Part shown: positions 1 through 11,559 of the stretch, in pieces
How the letters are laid out: every line of letters starts with the position of its first letter
Numbering within the stretch: position 1 is the first letter of the stretch
From: Pyropia haitanensis
Lineage: Eukaryota; Rhodophyta; Bangiophyceae; Bangiales; Bangiaceae
DNA length: 64,000 nucleotides
NCBI GenBank assembly: GCA_008729055.1
Contig: SDUX01000005.1
Coordinates: forward strand, 3,247,062-3,311,061
Reading direction: 5' to 3'
Notes under the pieces: generated by a model
The model's database searches: none
Told to the model about the DNA's origin: nothing
What the model saw: only the letters and a program-made list of their open reading frames with translations
Translations under genes and position numbers: made by a program

Positions 1-2137
1 CTGTGCTCCACGCAGCGCTTACGTTCCGCGCCTAGGCTTCGCGTCCCTCTCCCCTGCCGTCGCGCTGTCAAGGGCCCGCGCACAAATTTCCCCAGGGATA
101 TGGCGACCATCGAAGACGAATCTGCTGGTACGCCTCGCACGGCGCTGGCCGCGCAAGAGCCGTTCCCACCAGCACGTTCTCCATCTCGTTCCCGCAGCGG
201 GAATGACGTTAGCGACGTGCCCACCTCAACTTCTCCGGCAAGCAAAGGTAGTCCTCGATCCGACGAGCTCCCACAAACAGATCTCACGGTCGCCTGATAA
301 AAATCAGCGTGACGCTTAGCTCGCCTCGCCGTGGCTGACAACCCATCACGGCTGAATCGTTCTCACAAACGATCTCACGGACGCGCAGTAAAAGCCCTTA
401 ATTGGCGGTGGTGGTGGCTTGGCAGCCGCCACCACCATCGAGCAGACGGCCGCACCAGCGGCCAGTGCCGCGGTGACCGAGGGAGGATAGGCTCCCGTCC
501 CATGCACACACGCGTTCTGACTGTTGAATAGGACTCTTGAGATGAAATTTGATTGAAACTAGACGAGCTCCCACATTTTCGATAAATATTTAAATGTTCA
601 GAACACTAGTCAATGTTTTATATAAACATATAAATTCGCTATTATGCTGGGCTTATCAAGCTTTCCGTTGTTTTGCTTCCTTCATGCTTGCAGCTGCCGC
701 TGCTTCCGCGTCTGACTGGAGAGGCAGCCGCCGACTCTGCCCTTCGGCCGGTACATAATAGTGGGAAAAGGGACGAGGGAAAGAGGGGGAAGGGCGTCGC
801 GGCCGCGTCCCCGCCACCCACCGTCGTGGCGGCTGCCGGCCGCGGAAGCTGACGGGCCCGCGCAACGCCGGGGCACCATCGGCAGCCGAAAGATCGGAGG
901 CCAGGCACTGGGCGTCTGGAGGGCGCCGGGAGATTATTGAAGGGCCTCAAAGCAGCGCTACAGGCTGCCCGCGAGATTTTACACCGAGGCGGCTCGAACA
1001 AAGTTACATGCAGCGGGCTGTTGTCGAGCGCAGCGAGCGCTTGACTACCGTTATCCCCGTCTCAACCGCCGCCATCACCATCAGAGTTGTGAGGGTGATA
1101 ATTATGGTGCCATAATTATAGCCATGAGTTCACGGAATTCATCGAAATCATAGGAGGCCTATCCATAATAATTAACGAGATCGCCACGTGTCTCGATCTC
1201 CGAGGTTGGATCGAGCACCCGATCGCAGGACAGCATGTGCCAGCACGGTAGGGAAGCCTGGCGCGCCGTACACGCGCACGTAAGGCCGTGTGCGGCGGCA
1301 GATGGGGTCCTTTTGCAGACGCGGCAAGCTGCGGGAGGAGGACCCCCTAGTCTCAACCGCGACAGCGGCCGCCGCCGCCGCTGCGCTACTCAGCCGCGGC
1401 AACCGCCTGACGCGCGCTGCGCCGGCAGCTATTCATTAGACTGCTGAGTTGATACACGAGTGGCCCGTTCCAGCAGGTCCTCCTCGCGATCCTCCCCAGC
1501 ACTTTCATCGCTCCACACGTCTTCCTCTCCACTTGCCTCCCCACCACGGCGCTCCCGCTCTCCGTCTCCAACGTTCTCTGGCTCATCTGCGACCTCCTCC
1601 CCCATGGGAAAAAAATCACCATGAAACCACAGTATCACCACAATATTGTGGTTTCTCCCAATTGAATGGGACTGTTCCCAGACCACGGAGGATCACGCCG
1701 GCGACTTGCTTACAGCACTGGAGCACGGCAGAGTTCCCGAAGCGCTGATTCGTCTCTGGGGGAAAGGCTTCCAGTAGATTCCAGAAGTCACTGAAAGGAT
1801 CTAGTTAGAAGCTTAAAGAAGCGATGCCCGCCAATCAGCACCACTGATGCTTCGCAGGCTCGGCGCAGAGAGGCTGCGAGAGCACCGCCAAGCATGCAGC
1901 CGCGCTGTTTTAAGGCGACCCGTTTGTCGCGCGCCTAGCAGCACAGGTGCGCGAGCCACGCCACGAGCACCCAACCCACACGCCCGCCACTCCCACCGCT
2001 CCCATCGACGCACCCTCCGGACCACCCCCTGCCGCCCTCACACCCCCCCCCCCCGCCCGCCCGCCACTCCCACCGCTCCCATCGACGCACCCTCCGGACC
2101 ACCCCCTGCCGCCCTCACTCCCCACCTCCCCCCCCCC
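1..2137. other. Stretch without a recognisable gene
   Basis: Only short open frames occur here, for example 100-297 on +, which is Ser/Pro-rich and resembles nothing I know. Two AT-rich islands (about 535-655 and 1085-1180) stand out from the GC-rich surroundings. There are perfect palindromes at 1098-1119 and 1637-1652. A block of about 60 bp near 1984-2042 is repeated about 77 bp further on (2061-2117), with a C-run between the copies, just upstream of the Tnp2 pseudogene. It may be the 5' flank or leader of that element. Confidence 0.5.
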
Positions 2138-5073
2138 ATGCGACGCTGCTATTGCAAACGCTGCCATGTCGGGGTGCAGGGAGGGTCATCCCTCGTGCCG
2201 CCGAGCACATGGTACCGTCACAGGCGGGAGACGCAGGACGAAGGTGGAGGCGCCGAGTCCGCACGCCGTGGCCCACCGGCGGCCGAGCCAATTGCCAGAT
2301 CAGGTGAGGACGCGGCGCCGTGCGTGGTCCCGGCCAGCTCGGATGACGCTAGTGCCGAGAGCAGTGGCGATGTGCGCGGGGAAGACGGCCCCGAAGATGA
2401 GGACCGCCGGCGCTGGACGCCTTCAGGCGCAAACGGCGTCAACCTTTCTGTATCTCTGTTCAAGGAAAATATAGACAACTTTGTGGCCTTCGACTTTATT
2501 GTACGCCACTGACTACCTCGAGCGGCGGTGGCAGAGTACCTCAGACAGCGCAGCAGCCTAGTCACCCTCCGCACGGAGGCGCGCCTACAGCAGTTTGTCA
2601 ATGCAACGGTGGATGTGCACACCGTTGGGGTCGACTGTTACCGCAACTGGTGCTTGGCGTACACATGAGATGATGCCGCAGCCACCACCTGTCCGGTATG
2701 CAGTTCTCCGCGTCGCCTTCAATACGGCAAAGCTGCTCAGCAGACAGTCTACTGGCCCTTGTCATCGTGGCTCAAGGCACTGTTGGCTGACGCAAAATAT
2801 GGCCCGGAAATAGTGGAAAGAATGCGCAGAGCCCGGGAAGCAGCGGCCGCACAAGAACACTCTATTCGACATTTGTACGACGGAACTACATATCGCAACT
2901 GCGTCTAACCGGCGCTTTTCCAAGACAACTACACTGTCGAGCGCGGCATTGCAACGGATGGATTCCAACCGTGGAGGCAGCGCGGCGTCGAAGGGTGGCC
3001 AACTGTCGCGACGGTACTTAGTCTCAATCCAAGTATGCGGTTCTCGATCGAGTCTCAGATCAACCTCACCGTAACTCCGGGCTCTCCGCCACCAGTCGAT
3101 TGAGACTGCTTCCTGAGACCAATCGCTACGCAGCTTGATGAGCTTGCCAATGGTATTCCAGACGTGAAGGTGGCAAGTTTTACCGACTTACAAGTATTGG
3201 GAGCGTTTGTGCGAAAAATTCATGACGGACATTTCGGGAGCAGACAATCTACTCAACGCGACGGGGCACAACGGCGCACAGCCAAACCGAGTCCAAAAAT
3301 TCACCGGTGTGCTTCAAGGAACGCGATACAGGTACCCTCCGTTGCATCCAATGACGAAAAAGCGCCTTTTTCGCATCAGAGGTGGCCAGACAAGACGTCG
3401 GACAGCTACGACAATCACGCGCGCTGCGGAAACTGTTGAGGCTGCCCGTCGGGCCGGGCGCAGCAATAGCGCCGTGGATGCTCCGGCTAAGGAGAGTGGC
3501 ATCAAAGGGTGCTCTGTATTTTTTTGTTCAAGCACGTCGAACAAGAGGACCTTCCCAGCCCTTCAGTACTTTCCAGACATGGGACCTGCGGCCCCTCCAC
3601 ACAACACGATGCACCTCGTTCTTGTCATCGTCGTTCGACTGCTGTGGTCGCTGTCTTTCGGCGCTTCGGGTGTCACGAGCACCACGCCTGAGCCGTACAA
3701 GCTTAGCCCAGAGGTTGTTGTCGCCATTGGGCGGGAGCAAGAGGCAGGGTACCGCACTGTTCCGCAGCAGCAGACGCGCGCGCTCCGCAATATTGCCACT
3801 CATTCGGCGTCATTCAAGGCGGTTGACTGGATGTACTTCCTCTTGTGCACGGGCAACGCTGTACTTGCAGACAGACTTCCCGACCCGTTCTTCAAAATTT
3901 CTCATGCATTTGAGCCATGTTGACCAACTACTCTTTTGGCCAAGGAGATGAAGCTCCGAAGAGCTGCGGGAAGTCGATAAGTGCATCAGGAACTTCTGCG
4001 CTGCGTACTTCAAGTACATCTATGCGGGCTGCCCGGAAAGACTTATGCGATGTCGCTCAACTGTTGTGGCGTTGCTCGACATTGTAGACAACATACGCTC
4101 GTGCGGCCCAGTTTAATTCTTCTTGCAGTTTCCTGTGGAGCGCGTGATTGGGACCCTGCCCCCGCTTAATTGCGTGCGGCGACGCCCCTACGCTGCTCTG
4201 GTCAACTCGGTGTCCAGGCGGGTGCAAGCGCAATGGATCCGTAACAACGCCAACGCGTGTGCGCCGGGGTATTGGGCCGGCGCCTCCGGTCAACCTAGTG
4301 GTGCAGTCACCGGGACGGTGCGACAGGCCCACGTCGTTCCGACCAGCGGATCTGAGAAGGCTGTACTTTCGCCGCCGTCCTCTGACGCAAGTGCGCTCAC
4401 TGTCTTTAAATTGCACGCCATCAAGGACGTCCTGGTCCTCGAAGGAGTCGATGAAGTTCCTGAAAGATTTTGGGCCGAAAAGTACTTCAAAATGCAACTA
4501 CATTCCGGGCAAGTTTGCGGGACATTTCGAATGGGAGCGTCCCCTGATGCACACCGAGACCATCTTGTGCGTGCTCGCTCCACTGTGCGCCAGCGGTCTG
4601 CAACTGGCGCTGTCGTCTATGAGGCCGCTTCAGTGTACGGCGCCGTGCACCACTTTGTTGTCGTCTTTGTTGATGGACGGCCGCGAGTGTACGCCCTCAT
4701 TTCGTGCGTCAAGTCTTCTGCGGACCGCAGAGGTGTTTACCGCCTCGCAGAGAAGCGGAGAGAGACTGAGTGCTTTCTGTCTTTGGGGGGTGTGAAGCGA
4801 TACGTCTGTGCGTCGGCTATTGACGCTGTGGTCGGAACGCTCTATATGCGCTCCGAACACGTCGTCCTCAATTGCCGCGAAGCACGGGAGCGGCGGCGGG
4901 CGGCCACCGACCACGGAGCGGAGCGCCGAGGGGGGTTCGCGGCGGCGGCCGCCGCAGCCGCAGCAACAGCGTTCCCACCTCGCAGCCGTCACCGTTCCCG
5001 GTGCCGCCAGCAACACGTGCGCCGCACCTTCCGTGAGAGGACCGAGTACTCTGGAAAGATCCTTTACCAGTGA
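2138..5073 (+). pseudogene. Decayed Tnp2-family (CACTA/En-Spm-like) transposase
   Basis: From the ATG at 2138 the translation follows the layout of Tnp2-type transposases. A Cys-rich start (CYCKRCHVG) runs into TWYRHR. A CPVC pair follows near 2695, then the core motif ATDGFQPW near 2955 with GWPTVATVLSLNP after it. Next come ADNLLNATGHNG (about 3240), PPHNTMHLVL (about 3595), VDNIRSCGP (about 4085) and a QFPVERVIGTLPPL segment (4123 on). The tail to 5073 is a distinctive HFVVVFVDGRPRVYALI region. It is clearly broken. One frame carries stops at 2510 (TGA), 2666 (TGA), 2906 (TAA) and 3101 (TGA), and the match then moves to other frames near 3210, 3950 and 4110. When intact such a protein cuts and pastes its own element. 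I did not find its CACTA termini. Family assignment is from motif memory but several motifs agree in order. Confidence 0.8.
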
Positions 5074-6072
5074 ATTTGCGTTTACTATCGAAAAACGACG
5101 GCGGTGGAGCCTGATTGCGATTTGATTGGTCCTGGCGTGTTCTCCCACATCGTGGAGAAAAGGCCGAGGGGGGGCACTTCCAGCGCTCCACCCAAGGCCC
5201 GCCGTCGGATGGTACGAGCTGTCCCGTGCGCGTGCTCCACATTTACGGTCGCCACTGGCGCATCGCCATGGCGCGGACTCGGCGCCGAGGCCGGGCGGGC
5301 ACCCGCACGACGACGACGGTGGACGCTTCCAATGGTACAGATGGTAAAAAGCGTGGTCTTTTCTACGGAGGGGAGGGACGGAGGGCACTCTGGGATGTGA
5401 CTTGGATCTAGGAAAGCTGATTCTGACTGCCTTTGGCTACTGTGGTTTGTGGACGTTTGCTCTTCCTTTGCGTGCGGTCCCGCAGACCTGAGCGCCGCGT
5501 TGACGGCGGCGAGGGCCCTCACCGCCAGCATCCCGCAGCCGTGCACGGCGACACGGTTGCCCGATACCCCACATCTCCCACGTCAGGCTCGCGCGGTACC
5601 ACCCTTTGCCCCCTCTTCCACCGCCTCTAACACCACCCGCGAGCTTTCCGGAGGCTGACCGACACCAGCCCCCCCTCGGCCTTGCCCTGCCGCTGCACCG
5701 GTCCGCGACCGCGGCGCAAGCCGTGCACCTGGTTTGCCGAAGCCGGAGGAGACAACGACGGCGACGCCAGTGCGGCCGAGTGCCGGGCGCTGTGGGATTA
5801 GTCTGGGTGAGTCCCGTTCCATCGAGATGCCGGACGGCGCTATTGCGGACGTGGCGGTGTACAAGAATGACGTGTTTGGTTTTACAATGTCTGAACAGAG
5901 AAAATTGCGCCGTGCTGTGTCTTTTGCATCGTCTCATATCCTGGTCTGTGGCGAGTCTTTTTGCCGGCAGGACGCAACCAAGCTGCGCGAAGCTGTTCGG
6001 TATGTTGAGGGGAGGGTACCGCGTCTGGCTTACTACGAGAGCGGGTGAAGTGCGTGTGCTGCGCCGCGATCT
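5074..6072. other. Spacer between Tnp2 remnant and Harbinger copy 1
   Basis: No convincing gene. A 104-codon open frame (5734-6048, +) lies where the N-terminus of the following transposase should be, but I cannot align it with the N-terminal part of the transposase in copies 2 and 3. That N-terminus may therefore be lost or replaced. The rest is GC-rich with overlapping open frames on both strands that look like composition artefacts. Confidence 0.4.
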
Positions 6073-7214
6073 GTGTTCGTGCGTGTGTATCGGGCTGTGA
6101 AGGACCAGCCTGGTTTTAAGCACGCCATAGATGCCACCGGCCGACCTCGGGCGCACCCGCTCCAGAAGCTGGTCGCTGCTTTTCGCGTGCTGGCTTATAG
6201 GGAATCCACTGATCGTCCCGATGAGTATTGCCGTATCTCTCGCTCGACGGTGGACAATTCTGTGCGTAACCTGGTCTCCTATGTCGAGGCTATTTTTGGA
6301 CCTATGTGTTTGTGCCAGCCAGACGCCGAAGAGCTGACCGTCATGCTTTAGCGGAGCGCGGAGCGGGGGATTCCCGGCTGCATTGGGTCACTGGATTGCT
6401 CTCACTGGGAGTGGCGGGCGTGTCCCAAAGGCATGCAGGGGTCGTTCCAGAACAGGAACGGCGCCGATCTATCGTCATGGACGCGGCGTGTGACGAGGAC
6501 CTCTACATCTGGCACCTTTTCGTCGGTTGTTCCGGCAGTATAAATGACATCAACGTGCTGCAGCAGTCGCCGCTGTACCAGGACGTCACGGCCGGTCTGT
6601 GGCCGCCGCGGGACCGGCCCTTCACTGTCAATGGGGTCACACGCACGCTGTTGTACTATTTGGTGGATAAGATCTACCCCCACTACGCGTTTTTTGTGCA
6701 GGCGTAAGCCAACCCTGACACGGACAAGAAGCGGATCTTCAACCGGCTGCAGCAGGCGCTGAGGAAGGAAGCGGAAAGGCTGTACGCTGTGCTGACAGCG
6801 CGCTGGCACATTGCTCTACATCCGGCGCGGTACGTCACCGTCCAGCGGATTACACTCGTTGTGAAGGCCGTGGCTATTTTGCACAATATGGTGACTGAGG
6901 TACGGCGGGGCAAGTATTTGTGTCGTCGACGTGCTCGGGACGAAGCTGGAGGGGCAGGTGGACTGGGGGGGGGGGCTGGCGCTCCTGCTCCCGGGGTTGG
7001 GGCACCCGGCGGCGGGGATCTGGGCGGCCTTCCCCCTCTGGCCCATCCCCATCCCGCTGTTCAACCCCTAGGGCAGCTGCCAGTTGATTCCTTTTTGCGG
7101 GCTGCGCAGGCGTGGAAGGAGGTGCGGAATCAAACCGCGCACGTTGCTTTGCGCAATTACCTGGCGGAGGACATCTATAAGAGCCGAGCGGCACTTCTGG
7201 AGCACTACCTGTGA
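6073..7214 (+). pseudogene. PIF/Harbinger transposase (plant transposon protein type), copy 1, broken
   Basis: DDE transposase of the HARBI1/plant-transposon-protein family. In order it shows KHAIDATGRP and STDRPDEYCRIS, the first catalytic Asp in CIGSLDCSHWEW (about 6376-6411), and RRSIVMDAACDEDLYIWH. GSINDINVLQQSPLY carries the second Asp (about 6535), followed by FTVNGVTRTLLYYLVDKIYP and the C-terminal VVKAVAILHNMV. Lesions: TAG at 6349-6351, a frame change near 6450-6470, and TAA at 6705-6707 after which the same frame continues to the terminal stop. Downstream it converges on a Myb/SANT-like gene, the usual partner in this superfamily. It is clearly diverged from copies 2 and 3, so it belongs to a different Harbinger family. 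It cannot make a full enzyme as assembled. Confidence 0.85.
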
Positions 7215-7257
7215 GTGTCTGTTGAGTCTGCTGGGACGGTTGTGGCGTCAACAGAAA

Positions 7258-7293
7258 GGTTTTTTATCCCCGTTGGGCAGGGTTTTTTTTTTC
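7258..7293 (+). terminator. Paired T-tract after transposase copy 1
   Basis: Two T-runs (T6 at 7260 and T10 at 7283) separated by a short spacer ending in GGG lie 45-80 bp after the transposase stop. The same architecture follows the transposase of copy 2 (21187-21220, read on -) and the accessory gene at 8290 (8108-8142, read on -). A role in transcript 3' end formation is inference from position and recurrence. Confidence 0.35.
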
Positions 7294-8289
7294 CTTGGAT
7301 CACTTTGCCATACTGCATCAGCGTGCGTCTCCGGCACGTGTCCGTCAGCATCAGCGCGGGGTAGGCCCGGTGGCCGTTGCCTCAATGGCTGGGGACAGTG
7401 GCAGGGGGGGGGGGGGGCGTCGGCGGCCGCCGCCGTCCTGATGGAAGTTCAGGTCGGAAGGAAGGGCAACACGAGAGAGGGGACTTTCAGTAGAGGCGGC
7501 GGCCTCCTGAGCGGGGTGGGGGAGTGGCGGTAGCGACGGGCGCCTTAGTGCGGTGCGGCGTAGGGGGAAAGGGCCAGCAGTGGCCGCCTCTGCGCGAGAG
7601 CGTAGGGGGGGGGGGGGTGTGGTGCCAGCGGCATACCAGTTGGGGCGGGGGGGAGGGTCGCCTGGCCGTCTGTAACCGCGTGTGTTTTCCGCCAGCCCAC
7701 CTCAGTCCCCAAAGTCGCCACCTACACGGCCGCCTTCCGTCTCAGCTGGGCAGCACGTGCGTCGGTGCCCCCTCATCTCCTCGCAGCCCCCTTTTTGCTC
7801 TCGCCGCAGCTGACACCGTTGGCCTGCCCCTGGGACTTTCCGCCCAGTCCGCCTCCCGTCCATCCCTCACCACACTCGTAGCAGTTGGCTCCGCCGGGCT
7901 CCCCTCGGCTGCTGGCCGCAAGCACCGCCGCCACTCCTCCTCTCGCGTCCTGTTCCTCCCACCCGTCGCTGTGGACGCCACCGCGCTGCCGCGGGGTGCG
8001 CGCTGCACGAGTCCCTGTTCTCTCAGCCTCTCACGTGACTTTCCCCTTCGCATTCCATAGACTGAAAGGGACGCAGATGCCCACAGGCAGGTGACAAAGT
8101 AAGTAGGAAAAAAAAAACCCAGCCGAATGGGAAAAAAAACCTTTGCTCATGCACTGCCACTACTACAGGTACGGTACGGCCGCAGGTACTGCGACTGCTA
8201 CAGGTCCAACCGCTCAAACAGGTACAACGCGTCCATGGCAATTAACAAAAAAACAATAGACAAACGGAACAGCAAAAGCGATTGTGGCA
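7294..8289. other. Intergenic region between convergent Harbinger genes
   Basis: No gene recognised. The stretch contains G-runs (near 7405 and 7605) and Pro/Ser-rich open frames on + that look compositional. The A-tract pair at 8108-8117 and 8132-8139 reads as T-tracts on the strand of the accessory gene and sits about 150 bp after that gene's stop. Confidence 0.4.
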
Positions 8290-9795
8290 CTAGGTACTGT
8301 CCGAGTCGGTCGCGAACGACGACTCAGACGACATGTCCTCCAGCCGAGGAGGGGCACCAGGGGAGGCCTCGCTGCCAGAGTCAGAGAGAGGCACGGTAGT
8401 GCGCAGCGCGGCGTTGAGGCGTTTGGCTGCGGCAGCGGCTTTGCGCATCTGCGACTCCGTGCCGCGTGACCGCTTCTTCCGCTTGCCGGCTTGGCCACAG
8501 GCTGACGGGCGAACGAGAGACGGGGTGCGACCCCGCCCGCGCATCGTGGCCGCAGCTGGGACTGGAGCGAGGGGAGGGGGGTCAGAGTTGGCCGCTTCAG
8601 CAGCAACAGGCGCGGTGGGAGCGGGTGCAGAGGGCGGCACCACCGCCACAGCAGGTCCATCAGGTCCAACAGCACCGGCGGTGGGCGGTCCAGGTACCAC
8701 CCAGACCGGCGGGGCTTCAGGAGGAGGGTGGGGCGGTCGCTCCCAGTCTTCATCGTCAACGATCTCGTGCACTGCAGGTCCAACGGTAGTGGTAGCCGTC
8801 CCGGCCGAGGTTGTGGCGGCGTCGCTGGTGTCAAGAGTGATGCCCGTCGTAGCCAGCGCAGCACGAGCTTTGGCCTGGCGAAAAATCTTAGCCTCCTCAG
8901 TAAAACGCATCTCGGGTAGGTTGAAGAGAATAATCGACGATCGCTCCTTGGATGCGTTGGCGATGGCCTCCAGCGCGGCCGTGCTTGCCTTCATCTGCCG
9001 GGATATGCTCAGCTCCTCCGCTTTCTGCTTCTTTGCTGCCTTGCTGCCAATGGGGCGGCGCTCAAAAGGGCGGACGGCGCGCGACTTGACGGTCGCCCCA
9101 GCACCACCACCCGCACCAGCGCCATCAGTACCGCCAGCACCACCCGCACCGCCAGCACCACCCGCACCACCAAAACCACCCTCGCCGCCAGCGCCAGCAG
9201 ACTGGCCAGCACCAGCGGCACGGCCCGAGTCACCGTCCTCAGCGTCTCCAGAGTCGTCGTCGTCGTCGATGTCGCTGTCGTCCTCGTCCTCGTCGCAAGT
9301 AAAAAGCCCAGCAGCAAGCGAACCAGCAGCACCGCTCCACTTGTCGTGGCCGCGCATGACCTTCCAGCAGGGCACCCACTTTTCGAGGTGGTAGCTCTTC
9401 CGCTTGTCCTCCGCCGTGGCAGTGCCGTCCAGGCGCCGCTGGTGGGCCTGGATCGCCTGGTACACGGGCTGGCCCTTGCTGTGGGCCAGAGCTCCCATAA
9501 TCATTGCGGCCTCATCAGGGTTGCCGGTCAGGTCCATCCGCTGCACAGCTAGCCAGGAAGACGCAAACGCGCAGACGCCCTTCTTGGCCTTCCTTAGCAC
9601 CTTCTTGACCGCGCTCACAGTCCGCCGCACGTAGTTCACATTCCCCATGCCCGCCTCGTCATACGTCTCCGTCACAGCCGCCCAAAACTCGGCACTTCGC
9701 TGGTCGGTCTCCTTGATAGGGTCGTTGCTGACCGCCAAAAAAGCCTCACACGGAACGGACAACTCCTCCTTGGTCCACCCCCGCTGGGATCCCAT
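8290..9795 (-). CDS. Harbinger Myb/SANT-like accessory protein (NAM-associated type), copy 1
   Basis: 501 codons from the ATG at 9795. The frame stays open another 240 codons upstream without a clear domain, so this ATG was chosen because the conserved domain starts directly after it. Residues about 5-130 form a trihelix/SANT-like DNA-binding region with spaced tryptophans: RGWTKEEL, TDQRSAEFWAAV, then MDLTGNPDEA and a KWVPCWKVM block. An acidic run (DEDEDDSDIDDDDD) and a Gly/Ala-rich linker follow. The C-terminus has a basic stretch (KRKKRSRG) that could be a nuclear localisation signal. In PIF/Harbinger elements the second protein is a Myb-like factor that helps bring the transposase to the nucleus and the element ends. 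The gene is convergent with the broken transposase and is intact, so it could outlive its partner. Confidence 0.75.
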   Translation of the reverse strand: MGSQRGWTKEELSVPCEAFLAVSNDPIKETDQRSAEFWAAVTETYDEAGMGNVNYVRRTVSAVKKVLRKAKKGVCAFASSWLAVQRMDLTGNPDEAAMIMGALAHSKGQPVYQAIQAHQRRLDGTATAEDKRKSYHLEKWVPCWKVMRGHDKWSGAAGSLAAGLFTCDEDEDDSDIDDDDDSGDAEDGDSGRAAGAGQSAGAGGEGGFGGAGGAGGAGGAGGTDGAGAGGGAGATVKSRAVRPFERRPIGSKAAKKQKAEELSISRQMKASTAALEAIANASKERSSIILFNLPEMRFTEEAKIFRQAKARAALATTGITLDTSDAATTSAGTATTTVGPAVHEIVDDEDWERPPHPPPEAPPVWVVPGPPTAGAVGPDGPAVAVVPPSAPAPTAPVAAEAANSDPPPLAPVPAAATMRGRGRTPSLVRPSACGQAGKRKKRSRGTESQMRKAAAAAKRLNAALRTTVPLSDSGSEASPGAPPRLEDMSSESSFATDSDST

Positions 9796-11550
9796 CGTGG
9801 CAAAGTCAATAGCGCGGCGGGGGGCGCGAGGGGCGCCTGTCTGGGCGGCGAGAGCGATCGTCGCCGTCACCCCCGCGGCCGTTGGGAGCAGGCGGAGGGG
9901 CGCGCGGAGCCGGCGGCGGCGGGGGCGGCGGCGGCGGCGGCGGCGGCGGCGGGGACAATGATGGAAGTGGAGGAGGCGGGTGGCGAGGGTGGTAGTCCCG
10001 TCCGTCGTCGTGCGGCCCGGAAAACCGCTGCTGCGGCGGCGGACGGTGAGGGCGTGGGTCAGCGGGTGCACCGTTGTTGGGCGGCCCACCCGCGCGTCGG
10101 TAGGCGGGCGGCAACCACCCACCGCGGTGACGGTCGCGATGCCACGGTGGGGTGGGCAGGTACTCGTCGTAGGGAGGGGGCGGCACCCAGCCATTCTCGT
10201 CACCAGCGTCCGCGTAGAAGGGAGGACGTCGGTCGACCGCGCGCTCCCGCTCGAGCTCCAGAAGGGGACGGCGCGCGGGCATCCAGGGAGATGAAGGACG
10301 GGGAGGGGGCGATGGGCGACGGTGGGCCGGCCCGCCTCCTGAAGTACGCCAGAGTGGAGGTCGCGCCGGCGACAGGCACGGGCACTCGCATGCGTCATGG
10401 CAGCTTGCCGCTCGCAGCGTACCGAAGGGAGTCGTCGGAACGGTGGGCCATGGTGTGTCGGGTGGTGCGGAGAAGGCGAGCGCCACCCGCACGCGGGGAG
10501 CCTGGCTGGGGCCACCCGCGCGCGGGCAAAGAGAAGGCCGCCCGCGCGAAAGAGAAATCGCGCGCGGGTCGAAGGGAAGGGACGGGAAGGAGACGGTCAC
10601 TACAACGGCGGATAACGGGTCGTGACGGTGGCGGATCGCGCCCGCCGGCCCGCCCTATAGGCGCGGTTGTCACACCCCCCCCTCTCACACAGCGATCCGA
10701 GGGGGGTTGGAAAATCGTCGAGGGGGGGGGCCGCGACCCCCCACTAGAACGCAAACCGCGGGGGGGTGCAACGGCCTGTGAGGCACCACCCACACACGGG
10801 CAGCCCTCAACGTACTGGTGCTGGTGTCAGCAACCCGTGCAAGCCAATGAGGATGCCGGGCGCGGGGAAGGTGACGGGTGGGATGATGGTGATGGGGGTG
10901 GGGAAGAGGATGGGCGTGACGTCGGTGAGGGTCGAGGGGGTCGAAGGTAAAGGAGGTCTTTGTGTCTCTGTCTGTGGTTGTTCCCCCGAGGTCTCTCCCG
11001 GTGGCGCCCACACTCACGCATTATATACCCCCAGGGGGGCACCCAGGGTGCCGAGGTTCCAGTGCTTGGAGAGGTGAAGCAAAAAAGCTCAACTTCGAAG
11101 TCGTCTCAGGCTTCTCAAGGTTCTCAAGCCTCTAACTTCGATCATTACTCCGGCGCACCCTACAGATGGACTGCAGCCATTTTGGTGGAAAATGTAAACG
11201 AGTCGCTGAATCAGCAAAAATATTTGTCGCCCTCTGAGCTCAAATCCAGAGTAAGAATACGAAAGGTGCTCTGTCGTACAGGACCCACGCTTGACGTTAT
11301 GGTCGTGTCACACTCCCTTGTGGTTGTCCAGCGCGCTCCTATGGACGGACTCCGGCAGGTTCACGGACATGAAACCACAACTTGTGTTACTGAGACATCG
11401 CCAATTTTGTTCGCACTCGGAGCCGTGGCGCATGATAACCACATGGAGTTTGCAGTGGTTGACCGATAAAAATTTACACTTGGAATTGCCTCGCGCGTTC
11501 ACGCGGCTTCAGTGGCCCGTCCGGCGCATTTCCAAGAGTAGTCTGACGCC
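9796..11550. other. GC-rich upstream region, no clear gene
   Basis: Probable leader and promoter side of the accessory gene. Long open frames exist on both strands (9958-10950 on +, and the upstream extension on -), but both are Arg/Gly/Pro-rich and stop-free mainly because of composition. Around 11020 there is a TATATA-like sequence inside GC-rich DNA (cattatataccccc). From about 11080 the base composition becomes more balanced. I see no domain. Confidence 0.4.
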
Positions 11551-11559
11551 ATTTGTAAT

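Noticed and set aside
2510..3103. Stop-codon reassignment in the Tnp2 gene
   Set aside because: TGA and TAA both interrupt it and frame changes follow. The host genes and both retroelements use ordinary stops, so decay is the simpler reading.
9958..10950. 330-codon + frame upstream of the accessory gene
   Set aside because: Arg/Gly-rich, no motif, and overlaps another equally long frame on -. Best explained by composition.
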